A stretch of 64,000 nt of DNA from Clostridia bacterium. GTDB lineage: Bacteria > Bacillota > Clostridia > Christensenellales > Aristaeellaceae. Positions 9,326-18,198 of this stretch are shown in pieces. The notes beneath the pieces are model-generated. The model worked only from the letters and a program-made list of their open reading frames with translations. It searched no databases and had not been told where the DNA came from. The stretch is from contig JAFUFB010000013.1 in assembly GCA_017470145.1 (NCBI GenBank), positions 62,001-126,000 on the forward strand. The letters are read 5' to 3'. A program made the translations under genes and the position numbers. The stretch's first letter is position 1; every line of letters starts with the position of its first letter.

Positions 9326-9355
9326 ATTATATGGTTTCTTCGCTTTTCTTGTCAA
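9326..9355 (-). promoter_or_regulatory. Promoter of the split transketolase operon
   Basis: Consensus -35 TTGACA (9350-9355) and -10 TATAAT (9326-9331) on the minus strand with an 18-bp spacer. The predicted start near 9319 leaves a short leader before the ATG at 9289. Confidence 0.85.
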
Positions 9356-9377
9356 TGCACGGATTGTTAATTCTGTG

Positions 9378-10625
9378 TTAAATCGCGCCACTGTCCACCA
9401 TGCGCCGCAGCGCCTCTGCCAGGGCGATTCTTCCGTGGGTATAGGTCAATCCGCCCTGCATATAGGCCGTATAGGGAGCCCGCATAGGTCCGTCACAGCT
9501 CAGCTCGATGCTAGCCCCCGCAACGAAGGTGCCTGCCGCCATGACCACCTGATCCTCATATCCCGGCATATCCCAGGGCTCCGGTAAGGCCATGGAATCA
9601 ATAGGGCTGGCCATCTGTATTCCCTGACAGAAGGCCACCAGCCGTTCCGGGGTCTGCATCTGAATCGCCTGAATGATATCTGCCCGGGATTCCGTCGAGG
9701 CGGGAGAAGCCTTCAGCCCCAGATTTTCGAAGAGTCGGGAAGCCAGCAAAGCCGTCTTGATCGCCTGGCAAACCGTATGGGGCGCCATAAAAAGTCCCTG
9801 ATACCAGGGGCGGTAATCCCCTGCGTAGGACCCCAGCTCCCTGCCTAGCCCCGGGGCGGTCAATCGATAGGCCACTCGATCCACGGCGTCCTTTTTGCCG
9901 ACGATATATCCCCCCGTGGGCGCGATGCCCCCACCAGGGTTTTTAATCAGGCTACCTACGCACACATCCGCCCCGAAATCCGTAGGCTCCTTCTCCCGAA
10001 CAAATTCGCCATAGCAATTATCCACCATGACCCGTACGCCGGGAAACTTTTCATGAATCAGCCGCGTTAAGGGCTCGAAGGCTTCCGGCATCAGGCTGGG
10101 CCGCCAGGCATAGCCCCGGCTGCGCTGGGCGATGACCAGGCTGGTCTGGGGAGTCATAGCCCTTTCCACGGCGTCCAGATCAATCTTTCCCTCCGGCGTC
10201 AGCTCCACGCAGTCAAATCCAACCCCCATCTCCTTCAGGGATCCGGGGGGCGTGTCTTCCTCCGTGCCAATGATTCCCAGCAGGGTATCATAGGGCAAGC
10301 CGGTGGCGCTGAGAATCCGCTCCCCCGGCTTGGTCAGCCCGAACAGGGTCAGGCTCAAGGCGGCCGTCCCGCTGGCGATATGGGGCCGCATTAAAGCCGC
10401 CTCCGTATGGAAGATATCAGCGTAAATTTCTTCCAGGGTGTCCCGACCTACGTCGTCATATCCGTATCCCGTGGTAGGAGCAAAATGACGATAGCTCACC
10501 TGATGCTCCCGAAAGACGTCCAGCACCTGGCGGGTGCGTTTTTCCTCGATGGCTTCCAATTCAGAAAAAGCGCCCTTCAGCTCCTCCTCCGCCCTTTGAA
10601 TCATCTGTTCAATCGTGTTCTCCAT
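9378..10625 (-). CDS. PLP-dependent methionine gamma-lyase / aluminium-resistance family protein (YnbB-like)
   Basis: About 415 residues, fold-type I pyridoxal-phosphate enzyme of the family annotated as aluminium resistance or methionine gamma-lyase family (B. subtilis YnbB). Seen here are TTGYGYDDVGRD, the cofactor-binding HIASGTAALSL, and SLIKNPGGGIAPTGGYIVGK with the likely Schiff-base lysine. The true substrate of this family is not settled. The gene follows miaA and overlaps its end, as in many Bacillota where ynbB sits by miaA/hfq; hfq is absent here. The ATG at 10625 is preferred because the earlier ATG at 10637 directly abuts the AAAGGAG sequence. Confidence 0.85.
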   Translation of the reverse strand: MENTIEQMIQRAEEELKGAFSELEAIEEKRTRQVLDVFREHQVSYRHFAPTTGYGYDDVGRDTLEEIYADIFHTEAALMRPHIASGTAALSLTLFGLTKPGERILSATGLPYDTLLGIIGTEEDTPPGSLKEMGVGFDCVELTPEGKIDLDAVERAMTPQTSLVIAQRSRGYAWRPSLMPEAFEPLTRLIHEKFPGVRVMVDNCYGEFVREKEPTDFGADVCVGSLIKNPGGGIAPTGGYIVGKKDAVDRVAYRLTAPGLGRELGSYAGDYRPWYQGLFMAPHTVCQAIKTALLASRLFENLGLKASPASTESRADIIQAIQMQTPERLVAFCQGIQMASPIDSMALPEPWDMPGYEDQVVMAAGTFVAGASIELSCDGPMRAPYTAYMQGGLTYTHGRIALAEALRRMVDSGAI

Positions 10626-11574
10626 GCGTCCAGTCATTCTCCTTTATCATTCCCATCTTTCCGCCAAGCGCATCCTCCGCGTCCGCAACCAGCGTTTCAG
10701 ACCTCGCGTCCAGATAAACCACATTCTTTTCCCGCCGAAGAAAGGTTCCCTGCCGCTTGGCATAATGCCGGGTTCCCTTCTGGATTTCCTCAATGGCTTT
10801 TTCCAGCGTCCATGCTCCCTCCAGATAGAGGATCATCTCCTTATATCCCAGGGCTTGCATGCTTTGAGCGTTGGGGGGGACGCCCTGTCGCAGCAGGCTC
10901 TGCACCTCTTCCAACAGGCCCTGTTGAACCATCTGTCCGACCCGGAGATTGATCCGTTCGTACAGCGTCTCCCGGGGCCAGTCCATGGCCGCCACGCGCC
11001 ATTCAAATTCGGAGGCTTCCTCCCGTGGGGGCTGCTGAGAAAAGGGGATCCCCGTGGCCAGGCTTACCTCGATGGCCCGAATCGTTCTGCGTACATCGTT
11101 CAGCGGCAGCCGCGCCGCGGTTTCTGGATCCAGCTGAACCAGACGTTGGTGCAGCGCTTCCTTTCCCCCCGGCTGTTCCGCCAGCTGGTTCAGCTCCCCG
11201 CGTAACTCCTCATTCGCCGGCACCGCCCCCATCCCCATGGGATGCATTAGTGCCTGCAAATATAAGCCCGTTCCGCCTACAAAAAGGAGTTCTTTGCCTT
11301 CCCTTGCCTTATCCCGGATCAGCTGTTCCGCCATCTCGCGATAGGCGGCGACACTAAAACTGTCCCTGGGGTCACAAAAGTCCAGCAGATGATGGGGTGC
11401 CCGCTCCCGCTCCGTTTCCGTGGGCTTGGCGGTTCCGATATCCATGCCGCGATACACCTGCATGCTGTCCATGCAGGCAATTTCCCATCCGTTTCTTTCC
11501 GCCAAAAACAGGCTCAATTCCGTTTTGCCGCTGGCGGTGGGCCCGGTCAATACTCTGCAAACGATCTTGTCCAT
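10609..11574 (-). CDS. miaA: tRNA dimethylallyltransferase
   Basis: A 321-residue enzyme that transfers a dimethylallyl group to N6 of A37 in tRNAs reading U-starting codons, making the substrate for MiaB. It shows the P-loop GPTASGKTELS near residue 11, the DSMQVYRGMDIGTAKP segment, and FVGGTGLYLQAL. Its ATG overlaps the mutL stop by one base (TAATG), and its end overlaps the YnbB-like gene. MiaB, the next enzyme in the same modification, is encoded in the same run upstream at 16789-18198. Confidence 0.97.
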   Translation of the reverse strand: MDKIVCRVLTGPTASGKTELSLFLAERNGWEIACMDSMQVYRGMDIGTAKPTETERERAPHHLLDFCDPRDSFSVAAYREMAEQLIRDKAREGKELLFVGGTGLYLQALMHPMGMGAVPANEELRGELNQLAEQPGGKEALHQRLVQLDPETAARLPLNDVRRTIRAIEVSLATGIPFSQQPPREEASEFEWRVAAMDWPRETLYERINLRVGQMVQQGLLEEVQSLLRQGVPPNAQSMQALGYKEMILYLEGAWTLEKAIEEIQKGTRHYAKRQGTFLRREKNVVYLDARSETLVADAEDALGGKMGMIKENDWTHGEHD

Positions 11575-13613
11575 TACTGTATCCGTTTAAACTTTTTATC
11601 CAGCTCCCGATGGCTGATGGAAACCACCAGGGGCCGGCCATGGGGGCAGGTGGGTGTAACCTTTTTTTCAATCATCTCTTCCACCAGGCTGCGCAGGATG
11701 TCATCCGTCAGGGGCTCTCCCCCCTTCACAGCGTGCTTGCAGGCCTGCTGCAAAATAGCAGCTCGCTTCTTATCCGCTCCAGGAATCCGGCCATTTTCCA
11801 GTTCATCAATGGCTTCATGCAGGAAATCAGCGGATTCCTGCTGTCCCAGGGTAATGGGCACGGAGCGGATCGCGACTTCATTGGCGCTGAAGGGCTCCAC
11901 CGTCAGCCCGATTTCCTCCAGCAGCTCCCGATATTCCTCCAGGATAGCCATGTCCTTCTGGGTCACCGGCACAATGTAAGGCACCAGCATCTCCTGACCA
12001 GCCCGATCCTCTTCATAGGCCTTCATCATCCGCTCGAACAGCAACCGCTCGTGCACCGCGTGCTGATCCACCAACAACAGATGATCCGCGTATTCGATCA
12101 GGATAAATGTATTGAACACTGCCCCAAAGATTTTCATGGGTTTAGGTAAATCCGTCGGTAAAAAATCCTCCTGAACCACCTGGGCGGCCGGAGCTTCTAC
12201 CGGAACTTCTGCGGTGAAGGCCTCCCGGGACAGCTCTTCCCTCCACGGATCCTTCTGCTTTTCTTCTGTTTGCGAAACAGGCTCATCGAAGGGGCTCGTC
12301 TTTTTCTCTTCCTGTATTGGATCCCTTGTTTCCGAAGCCTGGGAAACCGTCTTCGGAGATTGTGACAGCTGCAACGGCGGCAATGCGGGTTCCGGCTGAA
12401 TTTCTTCCATGGCCGCAGGTTTGATGGCTTCCTTTGCCTCGATGGGCCGATACACCGGCGTTACAGGGGCTTCCCGGAATTTAATGGCCGGCACGGAGGT
12501 GCCGACCTCCACCTGGGCGGAAACCGGAAGCTGGGGAATTCCGCTCTGTTTGGGTACCGCGATTTCCGGCAGCTCCGACGCCTGCTTTTCCTGTAGCGTC
12601 ATGGGAACAGGCCGCTGAAAGGCATCCCGATCCTGCAACGCTTCTTTTACGATGGTATAGACCGCATCTCGTACCTGCTGATCGAAGCGGAATCTGACCT
12701 CCATCTTGTTGGGATGGACGTTTACGTTCACATTTTCATAGGGCATCTCTAAGTACAGGACACAGATGGGAAACTTCCCGATCATAACCCGCTCCCGGCA
12801 TCCGTCCTCCAGCGCGCCGCTAAGCAGGGGGCTGCGCATCATTCGGCCATTGATGAAGAAGCTTTCGCCGCCCCGGTTGTTCCGAGCATTTTCTCCGATG
12901 CCCACATATCCCCGGATCACCACGCCTCCCTGATGCCCCTCCGCTTTCCGCATGGTGCGAACCACCTGACTGCCATAGATGGCCAGAATCGCGGATTCGA
13001 TCTTTCCATCCCCGGGGGAATGATAGATGGTCTTACCATTGGAAACATAGCGAAAACTTACATCCGGCCGGCTCAGGATCAACCGGGTCATCAGATCCGT
13101 AATGGCGTTGGTCTCCGTTACCGGCTTCTTTAGGAAGCCCTTGCGAACCGGCACGTTGAAGAACAGCTCCTTTACCAGGATACTGGTGCCGGGGGCGCAG
13201 GCCGCTTCCGACATGTCCACAATTTGACCGCCTTCGTTCTTCACCCGCAGGCCGGTTTCCCGCTCCCGGGTTCGGGTAGTTAAGGTCACGCGGCCTACTG
13301 CCGCGATGGAGGCCAGTGCCTCTCCCCGGAAGCCCAGGGTGCCGATGGCGTCCAGATCCGCCTCCGAACGAATCTTGCTGGTGGCATGGCGCTCGAAGGC
13401 CATGCGGATATCGCTTTCGTCGATTCCGCTGCCGTCATCCGTCACCCGGAAGGAGGTAATCCCACCCTCCTCAATTTCCACTGTGATCCGCGTCGCCCCC
13501 GCGTCCAAGCTGTTTTCCACCAGCTCCTTGATAGCGGCGGCTGGCCGTTCCACCACCTCACCGGCGGCAATCTTCCCGATCAGATCATCGGAAAGCATTC
13601 TAATCTTTGCCAT
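11574..13613 (-). CDS. mutL: DNA mismatch repair protein MutL
   Basis: A 679-residue GHKL ATPase that links MutS mismatch recognition to strand incision. The N-terminal ATPase motifs are present (ELVENSLDAGAT, DDGSGI, LGFRGEALASI). A long acidic, proline-rich linker spans residues ~340-490. The C-terminal domain carries the endonuclease motif DQHAVHERLLFE beginning at Asp516 and a CPHGRP motif, so this MutL is expected to nick DNA itself, as in bacteria without MutH. It overlaps both mutS and miaA by one base each. Confidence 0.98.
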   Translation of the reverse strand: MAKIRMLSDDLIGKIAAGEVVERPAAAIKELVENSLDAGATRITVEIEEGGITSFRVTDDGSGIDESDIRMAFERHATSKIRSEADLDAIGTLGFRGEALASIAAVGRVTLTTRTRERETGLRVKNEGGQIVDMSEAACAPGTSILVKELFFNVPVRKGFLKKPVTETNAITDLMTRLILSRPDVSFRYVSNGKTIYHSPGDGKIESAILAIYGSQVVRTMRKAEGHQGGVVIRGYVGIGENARNNRGGESFFINGRMMRSPLLSGALEDGCRERVMIGKFPICVLYLEMPYENVNVNVHPNKMEVRFRFDQQVRDAVYTIVKEALQDRDAFQRPVPMTLQEKQASELPEIAVPKQSGIPQLPVSAQVEVGTSVPAIKFREAPVTPVYRPIEAKEAIKPAAMEEIQPEPALPPLQLSQSPKTVSQASETRDPIQEEKKTSPFDEPVSQTEEKQKDPWREELSREAFTAEVPVEAPAAQVVQEDFLPTDLPKPMKIFGAVFNTFILIEYADHLLLVDQHAVHERLLFERMMKAYEEDRAGQEMLVPYIVPVTQKDMAILEEYRELLEEIGLTVEPFSANEVAIRSVPITLGQQESADFLHEAIDELENGRIPGADKKRAAILQQACKHAVKGGEPLTDDILRSLVEEMIEKKVTPTCPHGRPLVVSISHRELDKKFKRIQ

Positions 13614-16210
13614 TATAATTTCCTCGCTTTTTCTCTCAGCAGGAAAAGCTTGTTGATAGCGTCCATGGGCGTCAGCGCCATGACATCAATTTGCTGCAAT
13701 TCGTTGATGATTTCCGTCTTCTGATAGTCAAACAAATCCACCTGTTCGTTTTTCCGGGGTGCTTCGTCCTCCCCCAGAATATTCTGGCCAATGGTGTTCT
13801 GATTGATATCACTGACCTCCAGCCGAGCTTGAATTTCATGGGCCCGAACGATCACCGGATGAGGCACCCCCGCCAACCGGGCCACGTGGACGCCAAAGCT
13901 TTTGTCCGCGCCGCCTCGAAGAATTTTTCGCAGAAAGATGACATCCTCCCCGTGTTCCTTGACGGAGATACAATAATTCTTGACCCCCTCCAGGTGCCCT
14001 TCCAGCTCGCTGAGCTCATGATAATGGGTGGCAAACAGGGTCTTCGCGCCGATATTTTCCTTCTTCGCGATAAATTCCACCACCGCCCAGGCGATGGCCA
14101 GGCCATCGAAGGTGCTGGTTCCCCGGCCAATTTCATCCAGAATGATCAGGCTGGAGGAGGTGGCGTTCCGCAAAATGTAGGCAGTCTCGCTCATCTCCAC
14201 CATAAAGGTGCTCTGCCCGCTGGCCAGATCATCCGATGCCCCCACCCGGGTAAAGATGCGGTCGCACACCGGCAAATGAGCCTCCTGGGCCGGCACAAAG
14301 CTGCCCACCTGGGCCATGAGACAAATCAACGCCACCTGCCGCATATAGGTGCTTTTTCCAGCCATGTTGGGGCCGGTAATGATCATCATTCGGTTTTCAT
14401 CCAGATCCAGCTCGGTATCGTTGGGTACGAATTCCCCGCTGTGCAGGCTGCGCTCCACCACCGGATGCCGCCCCTCCAGAATTTTCAGGCTGCCGTCCTC
14501 GGTCATCTCCGGCCGTACATAGCGGTTTTCCACCGCCACCCGGGCCAGGCTCTGGTAGGCGTCCAGCTTTTTCACCGCGCTGCAGACCCGCTGGATGCGG
14601 CCGATGCTTTCGCTGACCTGGTCCCGCACCTCGTTAAACAGCTGCAGCTCAAGCCGTACGCCCTGCTCCTGGGCCCCGATGATTTTTTGCTCCGTCTCCT
14701 TCAACTCCGGCGTCATGTACCGCTCCGCGTTGGCCAGCGTCTGTTTGCGGGTATACCGCTCCGGCACCAGGCTGAGATAGCTCTTGGTCACCTCGATATA
14801 GTATCCAAAGACCCGGTTGTACTGAATTCGCAGGTTCTTAATCCCTGTCTCTTCCCGCTCCTTCTGCTCCATATCCAGGATCCATTGGCGTCCGCTGGTC
14901 TGAGCCTCCCGATATTCATCCAACAGGGCGGAATATCCATCCCGGATAATGCCGCCCTCTGTAATCACCAGCGGAGCGTCGGGATGGATCGCCCGATCCA
15001 GCAGCTCCGTCAAATCCTCCAGGGGCTCCAGCTCCTGGCAGATCTTTCGCAGCTCCGCGGTTTTTGCCTCCGTGAGCAAATTCCGAATTCCAGGCACCTT
15101 TTTCAAACTGGCACACAGGGCCAGGCAGTCCCGGGCGTTCAGGCTGCGATAAGCCACCTTGCTCAGCAGCCGTTCCATATCGTATACGCCTGTCAGCTCC
15201 TCCTGAATGGAAGCGGTCAACACGGGATTCTCCGCCAGCTCTCCCACCGCATCGTGCCGAACCAGGATGTCTCCCCGCTGCAGCAGGGGCTGCTCCAGCC
15301 AGCTTTTCAGCATCCGTCCGCCCATGGCGGTGGCCGTCTGATCCAGCAGGCCCAGCAGCGTCCCCTTTTTCCCTTTTCCCCGCAGGCTTTCCGTCAGCTC
15401 CAGATTCCGACGGGTGTTAGGGTCCAGCATCATGGTGCGTCCGCTTTCGACGAAGCGCAGGGTCCGCATATGCTCCAGGGAGTTTTTCTGGGTTTCTCGC
15501 AGATATTTCATCAAGGCTCCCGCCGCGGAAACCGCCGCTCGGTGTTCCTCCAACCCCAGGGGTGTCAGCGAGGAAAGATGAAATTGCTCCATCAGCGTGG
15601 CGCCCGCGTTCTTAGGCTGAAACCAGGTTTCGGAGATCTGGGAGCTGAGAGAAATCTCCAGCCCGGTAGCTTCTCGCAGGCGTATGGCATCATTGCAGAG
15701 AATTTCATGGGCGCCGATGCGGCTGATTTCTGCCCGCAGTTCCGCCTCCAGGGGTTCAGACACAAAGAATTCCCCCGTGGAAACATCCGCGAAGGCCAGC
15801 CCAATTTCCTTTTCCTTTACATAGACGCACAGCAGATAGTTATTGCTCTTTTCCTCCAGCATGGAGCTGTCCGTCACCGTACCGGCGGTAATGACCCGCA
15901 CCACGTCCCTTTCCACCAGCCCCTTAGCCAGGGCGGGATCCTCCAGCTGTTCACAGATGGCCACCTTATACCCTTTTTCGATCAGTCGCTCCACATAGGT
16001 GTTCACCGCATGGTAGGGCACGCCGCACATGGGCGCCCGCTCCTCCAGCCCGCAGTCCCGTCCCGTCAAGGTCAATTCCAGCTCCCGGGAAGCGGTTTTC
16101 GCGTCCTCAAAAAACAGCTCGTAAAAATCTCCAAGCCGGAACAGCAGCAGGCAATCCGCGTATTTTTCATGGATATGCATATACTGCTGCATCATGGGTG
16201 ACAGTGCCAT
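13613..16210 (-). CDS. mutS: DNA mismatch repair protein MutS
   Basis: About 865 residues. The N-terminal mismatch-recognition domain contains the LGDFYELFFEDA segment with the conserved Phe-x-Glu. Lever and clamp domains follow, then the ABC-type ATPase with GPNMAGKST near residue 610 and DEIGRGTSTFDG, THYHEL. The ATG at 16210 is chosen because AAGGAG sits nine bases before it; the ATG at 16234 contains that Shine-Dalgarno within its own reading frame. It is separated from ricA by a 167-bp AT-rich gap in which I see no convincing promoter. Confidence 0.98.
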   Translation of the reverse strand: MALSPMMQQYMHIHEKYADCLLLFRLGDFYELFFEDAKTASRELELTLTGRDCGLEERAPMCGVPYHAVNTYVERLIEKGYKVAICEQLEDPALAKGLVERDVVRVITAGTVTDSSMLEEKSNNYLLCVYVKEKEIGLAFADVSTGEFFVSEPLEAELRAEISRIGAHEILCNDAIRLREATGLEISLSSQISETWFQPKNAGATLMEQFHLSSLTPLGLEEHRAAVSAAGALMKYLRETQKNSLEHMRTLRFVESGRTMMLDPNTRRNLELTESLRGKGKKGTLLGLLDQTATAMGGRMLKSWLEQPLLQRGDILVRHDAVGELAENPVLTASIQEELTGVYDMERLLSKVAYRSLNARDCLALCASLKKVPGIRNLLTEAKTAELRKICQELEPLEDLTELLDRAIHPDAPLVITEGGIIRDGYSALLDEYREAQTSGRQWILDMEQKEREETGIKNLRIQYNRVFGYYIEVTKSYLSLVPERYTRKQTLANAERYMTPELKETEQKIIGAQEQGVRLELQLFNEVRDQVSESIGRIQRVCSAVKKLDAYQSLARVAVENRYVRPEMTEDGSLKILEGRHPVVERSLHSGEFVPNDTELDLDENRMMIITGPNMAGKSTYMRQVALICLMAQVGSFVPAQEAHLPVCDRIFTRVGASDDLASGQSTFMVEMSETAYILRNATSSSLIILDEIGRGTSTFDGLAIAWAVVEFIAKKENIGAKTLFATHYHELSELEGHLEGVKNYCISVKEHGEDVIFLRKILRGGADKSFGVHVARLAGVPHPVIVRAHEIQARLEVSDINQNTIGQNILGEDEAPRKNEQVDLFDYQKTEIINELQQIDVMALTPMDAINKLFLLREKARKL

Positions 16211-16377
16211 GTTTTCAAACTCCTTACTTAGCAATGGCTTCTGGCGTTGACTTCTTCTCTATACTACCATTTATACTACGAATCAGCTTTTTCAAATTAC
16301 TGCTTCCAATTTCTCTATTATCTCAGTAATGCGAGTTAAGAATACTTGGAAGTATGTTTTTCAATCCTTGCTCTCAG

Positions 16378-16782
16378 TTATCCGCATCCATTGCAGCCAT
16401 TGCAGTTTCCGCCGCAGCCGCCCTGGAAATCATCCTCCCGGATTTCTCCGGTGATCACCAGCCGTAGCACCCGGTTCACGTTATCCATCATGGCGGAAAA
16501 CTCCTTCCGGGCCGCCTTCAGCTCCATGACCCGGGGATTGGCGTTCATTTCCTTTTCCGCCTGCACCATCTCCAGGTTGGCGCGCTTCAGCTCCTCCGGG
16601 TCCATCCCCTTCTCCGTAAGCAGATCCTCCACCCGCTGCCGCTTGCGCATCATTTGATTGACTGCTTCCGCCGCCTCCGGGTCCTCCTGCATGGCCTCCT
16701 CCAAGGCCTTCATCTTCCGATAGACGTCGCTGGCCACCACCGCGTCCGCCAGCTCCTGGGCTTTTTGCATCACCTGTTTCAT
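16378..16782 (-). CDS. YlbF/YmcA (Ric) family protein with cysteine-rich tail
   Basis: A 134-residue alpha-helical protein of the Com_YlbF family. In B. subtilis, RicA (YmcA), RicF (YlbF) and RicT form an Fe-S complex that steers RNase Y in mRNA maturation and affects competence, biofilm and sporulation. The body is charged helix. The last 12 residues hold four cysteines in a CxxxCxxCxxC arrangement (123, 127, 130, 133) spaced by Gly and Asn, which could bind a cluster or metal. Its place directly after miaB and before mutS matches the miaB-ymcA-mutS order of B. subtilis and favours RicA over RicF. Confidence 0.85.
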   Translation of the reverse strand: MKQVMQKAQELADAVVASDVYRKMKALEEAMQEDPEAAEAVNQMMRKRQRVEDLLTEKGMDPEELKRANLEMVQAEKEMNANPRVMELKAARKEFSAMMDNVNRVLRLVITGEIREDDFQGGCGGNCNGCNGCG

Positions 16783-16788
16783 ATCCCT

Positions 16789-18198
16789 TTATCCGTTCCT
16801 TTCGATTCTTTCCGCCACCAGAGTGTTATTCTTGATCCCTATAATTCTGCAGGGCACGATCTGACCGATATCCGCCATGGAGCCGGGCAGCGTGATGGAT
16901 ACGGCATGGCGCCCCTTACCGGAAACCGCCTCCTGACTCCGCCGGCTGAGGCCTTCCACCAGCACCTGCTCCTCCTGGCCCACAAAACGCTGCAAGGTTT
17001 CCTTCTGGATTTCATCCTGCAGGGCAATCAGCTGCTGGATGCGCCGGCTGGAAACCTCCTCCGGCACCTGATCCGCCATGGAAGCAGCGCGGGTACCCAC
17101 CCGAGGCGAATAGATAAAGGTGAAGGCGCCGTCGTACTTTACCTCCCGCACCAGGCTCATGGTATCCTCAAATTGGGCCTCCGTCTCCCCCGGGAAGCCC
17201 ACGATGATGTCCGTGCTCAGCCCGATTCCCGGAACCGCCTGCCGCAGCTTCCTTACCCGGTCCAAATACTGCTCCCGGGTATAGTGCCGATTCATCCGCT
17301 TCAAGATCTCATCGTTCCCGCTCTGCACCGGCAGGTGGAACTGGGGCAAAATGTGGGGACTTCCCGCCATGGTCTCGATCAACTCATCGCTCAGATCCTT
17401 GGGATGGCTGGTCATGAAGCGAATTCTTGGAATGCCCATTTCATCCAGCCTTTTCAGCAGCTCGGCAAAGCTCATGGGATGTTCCAGCCCTTTGCCATAG
17501 CTGTTCACGTTTTGCCCCAGCAGCATAATCTCCTTCACGCCACTGTCCCGCAGGGCTTCTGCTTCCTGCAGGATATCCTCCGGCTGACGGCTGCGCTCCC
17601 GGCCCCGGACATAGGGAACAATGCAGAAGGAGCAGAAATTGTCGCACCCGTACATAATGGTCAAATAGGCCGCATCCTGCCGCAACCGCCGCATGGGCAG
17701 CCCTTCGGCGATGACGTCGTCCTGCGCCACCTGTACCACGCTGCGGTCGCTGTTCAGCGCCGTATACATAAGCTCCGGAAATTGATGCAGATTGGCGGTG
17801 CCAAAGGCCAGGTCAATAAACTTATACTGCTTCAACACCTTCTCCGCCATGCCCGGCTCCTGAATCATGCATCCGCAAACCGCGATCATCAGGTTGGGAT
17901 GGGTTTTCCGGACCTCCTTCAGCCAGGTTACATTCCCCAGGGCCCGGCGTTCCGCGTTTTCCCGCACACAGCAGGTATTGAACAGCACAAAGTCCGCCTC
18001 CTCCCGCTGAGGCGCCTCCCGCAATCCCATCTCTTCCAGCATCCCCGCGATCTTTTCCGAATCATGGGCGTTCATCTGGCATCCATAGGTCACGACATGA
18101 TAGGTTTGCGGCCGCTGGGGCAGCTCCCGAATCTCTCGGATAAACTCCTCCTGCCGCCTGGCTTCCTCTTCTGCTACATGCACTGCAGTCCTTGTCAT
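16789..18198 (-). CDS. miaB: tRNA-2-methylthio-N6-dimethylallyladenosine synthase
   Basis: A 469-residue radical-SAM methylthiotransferase that adds a methylthio group to i6A37 of tRNA. The N-terminal UPF0004 domain has the three auxiliary-cluster cysteines (YGCQMNAHDSE, NTCCVREN, CGCM). The radical-SAM triad is YGCDNFCSFCIVPY. A C-terminal TRAM domain ends the protein. Its start overlaps the RNase G stop by four bases, and ricA begins 6 bp after it. Confidence 0.97.
   Translation of the reverse strand: MTRTAVHVAEEEARRQEEFIREIRELPQRPQTYHVVTYGCQMNAHDSEKIAGMLEEMGLREAPQREEADFVLFNTCCVRENAERRALGNVTWLKEVRKTHPNLMIAVCGCMIQEPGMAEKVLKQYKFIDLAFGTANLHQFPELMYTALNSDRSVVQVAQDDVIAEGLPMRRLRQDAAYLTIMYGCDNFCSFCIVPYVRGRERSRQPEDILQEAEALRDSGVKEIMLLGQNVNSYGKGLEHPMSFAELLKRLDEMGIPRIRFMTSHPKDLSDELIETMAGSPHILPQFHLPVQSGNDEILKRMNRHYTREQYLDRVRKLRQAVPGIGLSTDIIVGFPGETEAQFEDTMSLVREVKYDGAFTFIYSPRVGTRAASMADQVPEEVSSRRIQQLIALQDEIQKETLQRFVGQEEQVLVEGLSRRSQEAVSGKGRHAVSITLPGSMADIGQIVPCRIIGIKNNTLVAERIERNG

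Noticed and set aside
13691-16201. An 836-residue open frame on the plus strand opposite mutS, and similar long frames opposite glnN (29074-30426) and the metal genes (34708-37440)
   Set aside because: They run antisense to strong family matches. Their products are low in motif content and result from codon bias in GC-rich genes.
16211-16377. A promoter in the gap between ricA and mutS
   Set aside because: AT-rich with several weak -10-like sequences, but no pair of boxes with proper spacing.
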